DNA of 64,000 bases, taken from positions 15,104,984-15,168,983 of the forward strand of contig BTRK01000005.1 in NCBI GenBank assembly GCA_036245805.1. Reading direction: 5' to 3'. The stretch's first letter is position 1, and each line of letters starts with the position of its first letter. Positions 46,316 to 58,600 of this stretch are shown in pieces. The position numbers and the translations under genes are program-made. A model generated the notes under the pieces. It was not told the origin of the DNA and searched no databases. It saw only the letters and a list, made by a program, of their open reading frames with translations. The stretch is from Pristionchus mayeri (lineage: Eukaryota > Nematoda > Chromadorea > Rhabditida > Neodiplogasteridae).

Positions 46316-49021
46316 ATTATCGCGTGCTATCTCATACAGGCTAACCGCGACATCAGCAATACAACAAACTGATCGCGTAAGGCAGCATCCTTCAATATCT
46401 CAATTTCCGGCTATTTCAAAACAAATATCTCTCAGAAAGAAGTAGAAAGAGGAAGAGAAGAGATAGAATTTCCAGTAGGAAACGCAACTAAAATGTGAGA
46501 AAAATGGAGAGGAAAAGTAAACAGTGGTCTCGTACGTCTCGCTCTCAAAGGCAATACATGGAGAGCAAAGAAAAGGATGAGTGAGAAAACTTGAATGAAA
46601 GTCATCCTGAAATAGTGCCCTTTTACAAGTGCGGGCGTTTTTTGTCAACCAGTAATAATATTTTTTGTGAAATCATTTGCAGAAGAAGATTATTAGAAAA
46701 CGATCGTTAGTTCCTCTTTGAGCTCATCGTGAAACACAAGACAATGGGAAATCTTTTGCAAAAACTTATGAATCACCTAGGAAAAAATTTAGATCCTTAT
46801 CGAGGGAGAAGCCTAAAGGGTTCCCTAGCAATGCGCGCAGCAGAACTATCGAGTGGGATTCTATTTGTAGGTGACTAATATAAAATGGAAAGATCTGGGA
46901 GGTGTTAAATGACAAGAGGGGCGACAATACGCGCAATCTCTCTCACAGTTGACATGACGCAATCTAATTTATCTAGATCGAGGTGATTCATTCTCGCAAG
47001 AATGCGCACTAGTTGTGAGTCAAGAGCTGGGGGTTGGAGATTCGAGACAAAATAGCGAGTCATGTGCCCCCTCACTTAGTTGCACAGTACGAGGAAGAGG
47101 CGGAGCGGGCTTGCTACTTTGTTTGGAATTCACAAATCAATCTGCGATAGAGAATGCAGATTGAGAGAGACAAAAAGCACAAATGGAGCATTTCTACGAA
47201 TGTTGACGCAGCTGATTCTGAGTTCACAAAGAGAAAACTTACAAAACTAAAACTTATGTTAGGGGATGTTGAAATACTGACGAACGTGATTCAATCAGCT
47301 CTGTTCCACTCACAAAGGGAGTTCTAAAGCATTGAGGGAGAAACAAGCCAAGAGAGAGAATTGAGAACAACTGCAGACTCCAGATAAAAAGCGGTGGAGG
47401 TGTTTTCAAATATCTTAATAGTGGAGCAGGTGGTGTTGAATCGCGTATCTAGAGATTTGAAGACGGATAAGAGAGATGAGCCATGGAAAAATTTGAGAAC
47501 TCGAGACCGAAGTTAGGGCGAGAACTCTCTTCATTCCGCGTAATCTCTCACCCGTGAGAGAGCAGCGAGGGAGTGCGTGGAATGAAGAGAGGCAACGCAA
47601 CGAGACCCTACATAGTAATACAACATCGTCGCGCAAGACACGGGAATCAATACGCCAAGAATCTTCCTTCCGTTTCTAGCCCCGAAGGGAGAGAGGGAGA
47701 CGAGACAGACACTCTTTCATAGAGAGACGAAAAACGAAGAGGAGGGGAGAAAACGGAGGAAATTGAGAGAGCGACGAAAATTGGACGAAAAGAGCAGAAA
47801 ATGGAAGAGAAGGGACGAAAATGAAGATAGAGCCAGCTAATGAGATTACGTGTCCCAGCCAAAGTGGTCTAATCTATGCAAAAGGGGCGATGAGAGGGAT
47901 GAGAAGAGGCCAGTGTCTTCATTTTGCATGATCTGTCCGAACGATGGCAAGGCATTCAATATGAAGAGGGCCGTTATTCATTGGCCGTCCTATGAAAGGA
48001 ACGAGGAGGGAAAGAAGAGCCGTAATTCAGTTTATGCGCCTCGCTGTGGGGAGGAGGAGGAGGGATGAGAGAAGGGGGGAACTGAAGCGCTCCTCTTTTC
48101 ACGATGAAGCGCGAACGTTGATTATCGGTCGTGTTCAGAGAACTGAAGGAATCAAGGAGATTCAGAGATTACTATTAGTGCTATAATTGAAAGGGAAAAA
48201 ACAGCGATTCAAATAGAAGCGCTAAAACGCCCCCGCTTTCCGATCCGAAAAAAGTTCTAGTAAAAGATAACTGCCGATTGAATAACATCGAACACGGAAG
48301 TGAAATTTCGGATTTCAATCGATGATGTGATTCGAATTCGGTGAAATGGTGAAAGCGGAGTTCGCTGAGACGATCATTGAAGGTTGATTCGCTTTGATTT
48401 GAAAAGGTCGCTCAACCATCACTATTGTGTGATTGTTCAATAGTATTACGACTGCATAACTGCATTAAATCATCAAACAGTTGGGAAAATGTAATTTTTC
48501 GAGAATCCGTTAATGAATCATTTGAGAGAAATCAGAGCGTGTCAAAAGATCATATGACGCACGAAAAGTTCATTTCCATTTCCATTTGACCCGTCAAGTC
48601 AGCCTTTACTCTATCAACATCGAGTTCTTCTAGTTCAATCGGTTCAAATTCCGAATAATTTCGAGTGGAAAACAATGAATAAAGTGCTAATAAAGCGACG
48701 GTCATGAGTGAAACTTCTTCACTTGCGAAATGAGAGAATGAACTCATTCAAGCGATGAGAATGGGTGCTGAACTAGCAAAAAAATGGACTTTGTGAGTTA
48801 GAAACATGCACTTGAGACTGTTTAAGGCCAGATGGGGGGGGGGGTAACTTATTTAAATATCGGTGCAGTATGAAAATGAGCATGTAGAGAAAATCTAACA
48901 CAGTGGAAGACAGGAATTACCCAAAGTCATTTATAACTAATACTAAGCAAAAATGTATTATTCTGTGGGTTAGAATTGCAAATTTATTACAAAATAAAGT
49001 AGAAACGATGCAAAAGTTTCT
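46316..49021. other. Intergenic region without a recognisable gene
   Basis: Purine-rich, low-complexity sequence with another GAGAGAG palindrome at 47520-47600 and a run of eleven G at 48834-48844. ORFs are compositionally biased (Ser/Phe or Arg/Glu-rich) and lack splice-linked continuation. Confidence 0.45.
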
Positions 49022-49092
49022 GCGTTCGGGGGGAATCGAACCCCCGTCGAATGCTTGGAAGGCATCCATGCTGACCATTACACCACGAACGC
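49022..49092 (-). tRNA. tRNA-Gly (anticodon UCC)
   Basis: On the minus strand the 71-nt sequence starts GCGTTCGTGGTGTAATGGTC and ends in GAACGC, closing a seven-pair acceptor stem. The anticodon loop is CTTCCAA (UCC, reads GGA) on an ATGC/GCAT stem. The T arm is GGGGGTTCGATTCCCCC. A box and B box are intact and there is no intron. It lies 500 bp downstream of the kinase gene. Confidence 0.95.
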
Positions 49093-49617
49093 GGGTGAAG
49101 ATGGGGAGGAAAAGCCGAGGGAAGAGAGTATTTTCCCACGGGCTAAAAGGCAAGGGGGAAGAGCATACCTTTCCCTTTCACTCACATTTATCCTTTCTCA
49201 CACTCACTAAGCGATGGCAAGTGATGCGAAACAATGTCTACTCATCACACTAAGGGAGCGAGATAAATTCCCACTCCATCCTTCGGGAGCAATATTATCA
49301 TAGTTCCACAGAAATGTCAGCTATTATGATCAAGTTTTTTTGAAGTGTTCGATTGTCTTGCATTCTCTAGTTCTTAAATTATTTATCACATTGTTACGAA
49401 CCATTTTTTCAATGCTGCAGAAGTTGCTGCAGCACTCTTGAATATAATAAATAAAATAACGGTGGGCGAGGACATTGGAGGGAGTGGATTGGCACCAAAA
49501 TATTAGTCATAAAAAGACTACTAACATATATTAACTGAATAACAACAGATCGACATGAAAAACTACGAAAAAAGTGCTGCTTCTGAATCGGATTTATATT
49601 TAATTGTTTACTGACAC

Positions 49618-52600
49618 TCAATGCTTAATTGAGGCTGCTTCCGCCCATTTCTCGCATTCTTCCATCCATAATTCAGGCATTTTGAAATCCTAAATATATT
49701 TTTTCACCTGCGATTTATGTATATTTCATCAAATTTAATTCCATAACTTACAAGTTCATTTTGTCGTTTAATATCGTTCAGAATCTCCGTAGTGATTTTA
49801 TAGAACGTGGGTCGGTAGAGGCTCTTCGAACTCCAACAACTGTGCATATTAATTGTTTAACACGCCAAAAAATCCTACATTTTTATATAATTACCATTTC
49901 AACAACGACTTTGACTATCAGAAGATTGTTTACAAGTCAAATCAAGTCGGCTAAACTTTACCTCAGGAGTAGATTTACAAGCGCCTCTGCAGAGCACTCA
50001 CTGGGTAGGGAGGGATGAGACTTACTGATTGTATTTTCATTTTCGAAATTGATCAGACTAAACCGCTCACTCGTCGTTAGTTCCGATCACAAGAGCGAGT
50101 CTGTGGTCTTCAACGTGGGCCAATGGCTCTCGACAAGTCATCATTTTCCAGAGAACGACACCGTACGACCAGACGTCGCACTAAAACGATTTTTTCTCGT
50201 TTTTATATTTCGAAAATTAATTTTTTATAGTTTTCTTCCAAATAGAATAAAATAAGTTATATTAACTAGTGGGCAACTACGCATCTTTTAAAGTTCTCTG
50301 AATAATTAGAAAATAAAAGCCTGCAAAATCATGTTTCTCACGCTTCTTTACATCCATCCGTAGACGAAATCATGAATCTGACCCAGCGTATGACCCAGCG
50401 CACTGGATTACGGTAGGCTTTGGTTACGGTAGTATTACTGTATCGATGATTTTCATCCATCCTCCGATGAAATCATGAGTCTGACACAGGATCTGACCCA
50501 ACGCCACTATGGGATACTGTGAACAAACTGACAGACTAACGAACACCTATTTTTTGGTCGTAAAAAATGTTATTCTGGAATTTTCTGAAATGTTTTTCTT
50601 CTGCTGACCTTGTATTCCGGATGGGGTAATACTATCAAAATCTCATTCGAAACGAACGCGCCAGTCAAAAACCCTTTCAGTTTATGGTATATTTAGAAAA
50701 TAGTGGGCAACTACGCTTCATGTAAAGGTAGACGTTTCCGGCGTATTCCGAAAGTAATCCCTTATTGATGCCCGCACAATGCTGGCAAAATCGTGGTTGT
50801 CATGCCGCGTACGTCCCAACGCTAGAGCTAACAGAAGAGTCATGATATCGACGTTTTTCATAATTTCTCCATCGAAATCATGAATCTGACCCAACACCTG
50901 ACACAGCGCTACGGACTACTGTAGGTTATTGTTACGGTAGAATAACGATATTTACGTTTTCCATCCATCCGCAGACTGAATCATACATCTGACCCAGCGT
51001 CTGACCCAGCGAACATGGGTTACGGTAGATTTCGATTACGGTATGAGTACGGTATTGATGTTTTGCAACGATCATCCGATGAAATCATGAGTCTGACCCA
51101 ACATCTGCTCCAACGCCACTTCCGGGTTACGGTAGACGGACGGACATAGCAACACCTATTTTTTGGTCGTAAAAAAATTTCTTCTGGAAATTTCTGAAAT
51201 CTTTTTCGTCTGCTGACCTTATATTCCGGATGGGGACATACTATCAAAATCTCGCTCGAAACGAACGCGCCAGACAAAAACCCTTTCAGTTTATTGTATA
51301 TGTAGCAACTAGTGGGCAACTACGCCCATCTCAACATGAACGTGTTCCAGGAAAATTTAGAAAACTTTTCTCGATTAATTACAAAAATGAGGGCAAAATA
51401 ACGGATTTTTGCATCCATCTTCCGACGAAATCATGAATCTGACCCAAGGTCTGACCCAGCGCACTGGGTTACGGTTAGCTTTCGATTACGGTATGAGTAC
51501 GGTATTGATGTTTTGCAACGATCATCCGATGAAATCATGAGTCTGACCCAACATCTGCTCCAACGCCACTTCCGGGTTACGGTAGACGGACGGACATAGC
51601 AACACCTATTTTTTGGTCGTAAAAAAATTTCTTCTGGAAATTTCTGAAATCTTTTTCGTCTGCTGACCTTATATTCCGGATGGGGACATACTATCAAAAT
51701 CTCGCTCGAAACGAACGCGCCAGACAAAAACCCTTTCAGTTTATTGTATATGTAGCAACTAGTGGACAACTACGCCCATCTCAACATGAACGTGTTCCAG
51801 GAAAATTTAGAAAACTTTTCTCGATTAATTACAAAAATGAGGGCAAAATAACGGATTTTTGCATCCATCTTCCGACGAAATCATGAATCTGACCCAAGGT
51901 CTGACCCAGCGCACTGGGTTACGGTTGGCTTTCGATTACGGTATGAGTACGGTATTGATGTTTTGCAACGATCATCAGATGAAATCATGAGTCTGACCCA
52001 ACATCTGCTCCAACGCCACTTCCGGGTTACGGTAGACGGACGGACATAGCAACACCTATTTTTTGGTCGTAAAAAAATTTCTTCTCGAAATTTCTGAAAT
52101 CTTTTTCGTCTGCTGACCTTGTTTTCCGGATGGGGACATACTATCAAAATGTCGTTCGAAACGAACGCGCCAGTCAAAAAAGCTTTCAGTTTATGGTAAG
52201 GTATGCAACTAGCGGGGAACTACGTTATATGAGCATTTATATGAGCAGGCTAATACTACTACACTTTATGAGCATAAAATAACGGGCTCATGACTTGGAT
52301 ACACTTCTTTCAGGTTGAAAAATCTTAGTCGTATGTATGGCCCAGCGAAAATTATCTGACCCAGCGCTAATTTTGACCTACCGTAATCCCAAATAATTTT
52401 CCCCACTATTGCCAAGCTTTTCGAAGCGTGGCAAAACGGTTTGACGGCGACGGGCTTCGAACCCCAAATTCGTGTTTATAGGTCCATCGCCTTAGCCACT
52501 CGGCCATGATAACGATACAAAAGTACATTCAAAAATTTTTAAATATTAAGACGGTCATAACTTACAAAAGAAACAATTTAATTGCTGCCTTTTTAAATTA

Positions 52601-55600
52601 GTCATGAAGTAAGTATTGCGAAATAGGTTGCCCCACGGAAAAAGATCTGACCGAGTTGACTTTCAAGGAATACGGTAATCGATTGGTCCGAGATTCTGGG
52701 AATATAGTTGCAGCGGCCAAGCAAGTCAATCACCACTATTGGATTGTGGATACGGTGCGAGGGTTTTGGCAGCGGAGAAATGAGTAGCTACCGTACCGAA
52801 CAGACGGAATCACGGACGTTTTTTTGGCGTCCTGAAAATTTTGCCGAGGGGACCAAAGCTGGTCATGTGTCTGCTGGGCATGTGCCCCGATGCCGCTCCT
52901 AGCGCCCCCACTCCCACACCCCCACAAACCCTCCAGCAAAAAAGCTTACGGATTACTGGTAATATAGCAACTAGTGGGCAACTACGCCTCTGGTTAAGTT
53001 CCATGAATATTTAGAAAATAATCCCATTTGGATGCTGCAAAATGCCTGCAAAATAATGGTTTTCAAGCGTTTTTGAAACAATCCGCAGACGAAATCATGA
53101 ATCTGACCCAGCGTCTGACCCATGGCTACGGATTATTGCAGCTTTCGGTTACTGTAGGAGTACGGCATTGATGTTTTCCTTCGATCTTCTGATGAAATCA
53201 TGAGTCTGACACAACATCTGCTCCAACGCCACACCAGGGTTACGGTACCCGGACGGACAAACCAACCAACACCTATTTTTTGGTCGTAAAAATTTTTCTT
53301 CTGGAAATTTCTGAAATTTTTTTCGTCTACTGTCCTTGTATTCCGGATGGGGATATACTGTCAAAATCTCGTTCGAAACGAACGCGCCAGACAAAAACCC
53401 TTTCAGATTATTGTAAATGTAGCAACTAGTGGGCAACTACGCCTCTTTTCAAGGTAGAAGTTGCCGGTATATCCAGAAAATAATCCTATTGATGTTAGCA
53501 AAATCGTGGTTCTCATGCCGCGTCCGTCCCATCGCTAGAGGAATAACGATATTGATGTTTTTCATCCATCCGCAGACGAAATCGTGAATCTGACCCATCG
53601 TCTGACCCACGGCTACGGGTTACTGTAGCTTTCGGTTACGGTAGGAGTAAATCTCACTCGAAACGAACGCGCCAGACAAAAACCCTTTCAGTTTATTGTA
53701 TATGTAGCAATCTAAGCTCATTGAAAAATGATTGCTCGCCCTCTGCATTGCCTCCAAGTCGAGTTTCTGGTCTGTATATTGCTCGGGCGCCATATATCGA
53801 GGTGTACCCTGCGAATAAAATGTTAAAAAGTTGATTATTATAGCATTATAATTTAAGTACGAACCCGGTGACCGTTAACTGCAGTTCCTCGAGTAATAGG
53901 GGCTTGTGAAAGACCGAAATCGGCAACTTTCGCCATTCCATAATTGTGGAGGAGAACGCTGAAAAAAATAATTTTGAGCGATCTTTTTCTTAGTAAGTCA
54001 GCCTCATGAGAACGATATGTTATGTCAACTAAACCAATACAAACTTTGCTGGTTTAAGATCGCCATGGAAATATCCGTTACTGTGCACGAAGCGGAGCCC
54101 ATTGGCGATGTCGGATGAAAATTGGGTGAAATGAGCGAGATCTGAGTGTAGAACTTTCAAATAATTTCAAATAATTTGGTTTAATTAATGCTATAAATAC
54201 CGAAGATAAAATATGAGAAAATATCACCTAGAAATTCGTTATGCGATCGGAAGGTTTCGAATGCTCGTTCGAGTGACATGGCACAAAATTCAAGCAACAG
54301 AAAACGTTCACCATCGAGCGAACCGCGACCTCTAAAGCGTAATCGTATATTATACGTGTTATGATCAACTTCAGATTAATCTCTTCTTCCTGAGGCATGA
54401 ACAATACTTACAAGTTAGGCCACAAATATTTCTTTACAATCAATATTTTATTCTTCTAATGTAACGCATAAAATATTGATAATTTATTTACTTATTCATT
54501 CGTATTGCAGCCTTTGCACCATGTGTGGTTTTATTTTTTAGTGAATGACCATATTTTCTTGGATTCACTCACAGAATTCCGACGATATTGCTATGGCGCA
54601 GCTTGAAGAGAGCGAGAACCTCTTCACTTCCTCCTCCTTTATCACACCGCGTCTGATTAGGCGAAGTTACAGGAGAAGCCTAAAACGTTTATTTTAAAAA
54701 AATGTTCACGCTTTTGGTTAGTTCGTTCTTCTCTTTCAAAAAATAAATCATATTCGAGTTCCAATTCAGTTTGTGATATTGTGCGACAATCATCATATCC
54801 GAAAACAAATTATGTGAGATAAATTAGCAGTTTTATACATATGAAATTTGGTTTTGCTTCTATTTTTAGTAAGAGATGAATGAACATACCTGACATCATG
54901 AGATTAATGATAAAAACACGTAGTACTTACTAGGGCGGCAAGAACGGATCACGGGTTGACCTTTTGACCCTCTAAAACGGGTCAGATACGAGTCGGCCAG
55001 ACCCGTCGGATACGGGTCAGACACGGGTCAAGGGTGAGAGCGAGAAGGGAAGAGGAAGAGCAAGAGAGCATGTTGAACGAAGAGAGCGCAGAGAGGCGAG
55101 TCTCTCGGCGCCTCTCCCTTTATCGCACTCTCTCGATCTTGCTCTTCCTTTCGAGAGGGAGTGAGAGCCGCTTCTAACCCGAAAATAACGGGTCAGAAAC
55201 GGGTCAGGGACATAAAATCGGGTGACCCGGCGGAATGGTGAATAGCGCGGGTCACCCGTGACCCGTTCTTGGCGCCCTAGTACTTACCCAAAACTTCTTC
55301 GCGGCTACGGGTACTTGATGCTCATCGAAACCGATCAACAACTTTCCGGAAATGTCGAATCGGAATACTGCTCCCTGTATACAATATTGTTACGGTGAGC
55401 TGATTGCAGGCTACTCGTCCACTACTAAGAAAAAGAAAAACATAACCTCTCCTCCACTTGAAATTACTTTCTTCGTATCAGAGAACTCGCTAAGGTCGAT
55501 GTCGGGCATTTTCGAAACTGAAGATAACTTGGAATTTATATATTATATATGCAATTTATGTTTTAATATGATGTTCAGTATCGTTTCAGCCAAAAATTAC

Positions 55601-58600
55601 ATGAATGCACTTACAGGGATTTTTTTCGTGGAGTAAGAACTTCTCATTCGCTTTAATTTCGGTATCGTGAGTTTTGCGAATCTCCAATCACATGGATATC
55701 TATTGATTCTCGGTCCGAACCTACCTCTTCTCTATCTGATTTCCGATATGCGGATAGATACGATCTCTTATCCTCTAGACCGGACTTCAAACTGTGAATG
55801 TCCAATATACACGTTATGATCGAGGTATCTTACGCTTCAATTTGTTCCTTGAGTATTATCTTCATTTCGTCAGAGAACAAATAGTAGCAAGAGATTTCAA
55901 ATAAAAAAGCTCGCTGTTGGCTCATCGACCTGTCCAATTTGGAGCTAAAACGTTGTATTTTATTTAGCAATAATCAACAGTTTTTAAACAACAGTTTTCC
56001 ACACGATGTAAAGTGCCTCTAACCTCAAACGTTCAAGAACAGCCATCGCATTCTGCTGGAAGTTCTTGATTCTTGACATTTCGTTGTTCATCATCTCTCG
56101 AATTGAGTCACTAGAACCTGAAATCATCCATCATTTTAAATCGTGTATAATAATCGAGTATAGGGAAGCGGAAGAGGGTGATGACAAAATGTTGTAAAAT
56201 GAGGGAACCGGCCTAAGTGGTTCTCATTCCGACTCTCTGTCTTTTTTTGATAATTTATGTTGTAAGTAACAACGTTAACACGTACCCAGTAGCTTGTTCG
56301 AAATGCAGTCATCGATGCTCTGCTTACAAGTCCTTCAACGAACCTTTTTCTCTGGCTGATCTTATTTAATAGTCAAATAGGGCCCATTCAGCATTTGTCA
56401 TCTACCGAAATTTTTCTTCCGAAAGAGTTTTCTTCCGCATGCCATGTGGGATGGGTTTTTATCAAGCAATCTGTCATTCTATACACTTTCTCTTAGTCCC
56501 AATTCACATGTGAATGTAAAAGGGAATTCCAGTGAGCTATTCCCAACTCACTCTACAGAGAGCTCCACGTGTTGGATTAGTTCGGTGCATCTCTTCTCTA
56601 GGAAGTTCATGAAATATTTCTTGGCTTCAGCTAGGCATTCCACGGATTGCTCCGGATTTCCCTCCTGCGAAGATCGAAGAATAGTTCATTTTTGAATCAC
56701 CTTAACTATTACTGTTTCCGCAATAATTGCCTATGCCAGTTAAAAGTAAAGCAATATCAACGTATTTTACAAAGAGATTGTAAGGAAAAGTCTATAGGTG
56801 GAGCAGTCTGTGAAATCGGTTGCTGGCAAGGACTATGTTTTGCTGTCTACGGTACTTCTACAGAACGTGCCCTCAACTTGGCGATCCCGATGAGATAGAA
56901 GGATCGGGGGGGGGGGGGGGGGAATAAACACGAGATCGTTGCAAGGCGAGCAACGTCGTCTCATATAAACAATGCCTATACGACACATGCTAATGATCAG
57001 ACTCACGTTTTCGATTTCCTTCAAAAGTATCGCCTGTTCTATTTGAGCCACAGTCACCGGGTCGTCGTAATCTGTTTTGTTTTGGAAGTGTGAAAATTAA
57101 ATGAGAACAGCCACTGTGGTACGTATCTTGAGGTGAAATTAACGAAATACTTGCTCACTTTTGCACAACTTTCGCAACCATTCGTCTCGCTTCTCTGTAT
57201 GCTCGTTCAGTCGACCCTGCAGCTGCAAAAGTCAATCGGTTTTCTGTTTTTACTCGAAAAAAATATCATATATGACTTGATGCTTTGAACAAACATAATT
57301 AGTGGATGTACAGTACGAGCTAATTGCCTTGCTGATGTGTGTGCGCGGCGGGCCGCGGCGGGCCGCGGCTGGCCGCGGATTCATTTTGCGGGAAAACTCA
57401 TATTTTCCAATATCCGTATTTATTATTTCAAGTTATCCATACAATTTCGCATCGGACTCACTATTTATTCATGTTTTTTAAATTTAAATCAATTACCAAC
57501 GGTACAACTTCACCTTACAATAAACTCAGTTTACGATTGCAGGCCACAACTTCAAAGTAGCACCGTTGCTATCGCAAACTGAGTTTATTGTAAGTTTAAG
57601 TTGTACCGTTGGTTTCTATTGATTTCTATTTTAAAAATATGAACAAATAGTGATTCAGATGCGAAATTGTATGGAGAATTTGAAAATGATAAGTACGAAT
57701 ATTGAAAAAAATATGAGTTTTCCCGCAAAATCAATCCGCGCAAGCCGCAGTCCGCCGCGGCCCGCCGCGCACGCACATCAGCATGGCGATTAGCTCGTAC
57801 TATAATGATGATTGATTCACTTGCCTCTAATCTTTTCGTTACTCTGTAGTTCTCAGCACGCTCATACGCGGCTTTCAGCTTTTCGTAAATGTCTCCTAGT
57901 CGCCTGCAAGTAATCAACCACATGCGACGATCCCTAAATTCCATTTTGTTCGATAATATAACATCGTAAAAAATAATTCTGACGAAATGTATATAATCCA
58001 CGAATCGGAATCGCTACTTTACCTAATCCAAGGCGTGCTTTCATGCGATACTACGGCTGTAAATTTGGAGAGTGGGCACTCCTCGGGGCTGAGTGGACGT
58101 ATACACTGGCTTCGAAGGTACTCCAACTCGGCACTGAACAAAACTCTACATCCTCTTTATAAAAATCATTAATTTTTCCTTACATTTTATGCGAAACCAT
58201 TTCAGAGCTTAATTGACTAAAGATTTCTCTAACCAGTTTTGATACAATGTACCATAAATTACGACCATACCTGTGAATATCAACGGATACGCGGATAATC
58301 ACAATCCAGGCGTTGACAAAAGATTCATGCACGCTCTGGACCGCGTTCAGTTGAGTATTCAGCATAGGCACTTGATTCTGACAAAACCATTCAACGAATT
58401 GATCAATGTCCACCATTATCATTTCTCTCATTATCTGTCAATATTGGGCAAGTGAGCAAACTGTTTTGATATTTTAGATGAACTGATACTGTACAATTAC
58501 ATAATCAATATGAGAGATGCTCATTCCTGTTCCTGATAATTATTCACAATTCGAGTGACTCTATTATATTTCACACGCTACGTCGCATCGTCTGCACTAA

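Larger units (their letters stand above)
50340..53715. repeat. Field of a dispersed repeat family inside a kinase intron
   Basis: Several partial copies share the order GGGCAACTACGC, CGAAATCATGAATCTGACCC, GGGTTACGGTAG, CCTATTTTTTGGTCGTAAAA and AACGAACGCGCCAG. The same words occur at 33720-34180. The ORFs here match each other only because the DNA repeats. The rightmost copy joins kinase exon sequence at about 53718. Confidence 0.7.

Noticed and set aside
51020..52177. Repeated ORFs of about 68 and 100 aa around 51-52 kb
   Set aside because: They recur only because the 450-bp DNA unit is tandemly duplicated; no start context, splicing or protein motif supports them.
54045..54060. Kinase catalytic loop read as HGDLKPAKF, with the metal-binding Asn lost
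   Set aside because: Using the donor gtttgt two bases earlier (54045) joins AA to C of the next exon and gives HGDLKPAN in frame with VLLHNYGMAKVADFGLS. The Asn is present, so this kinase should not be called dead.
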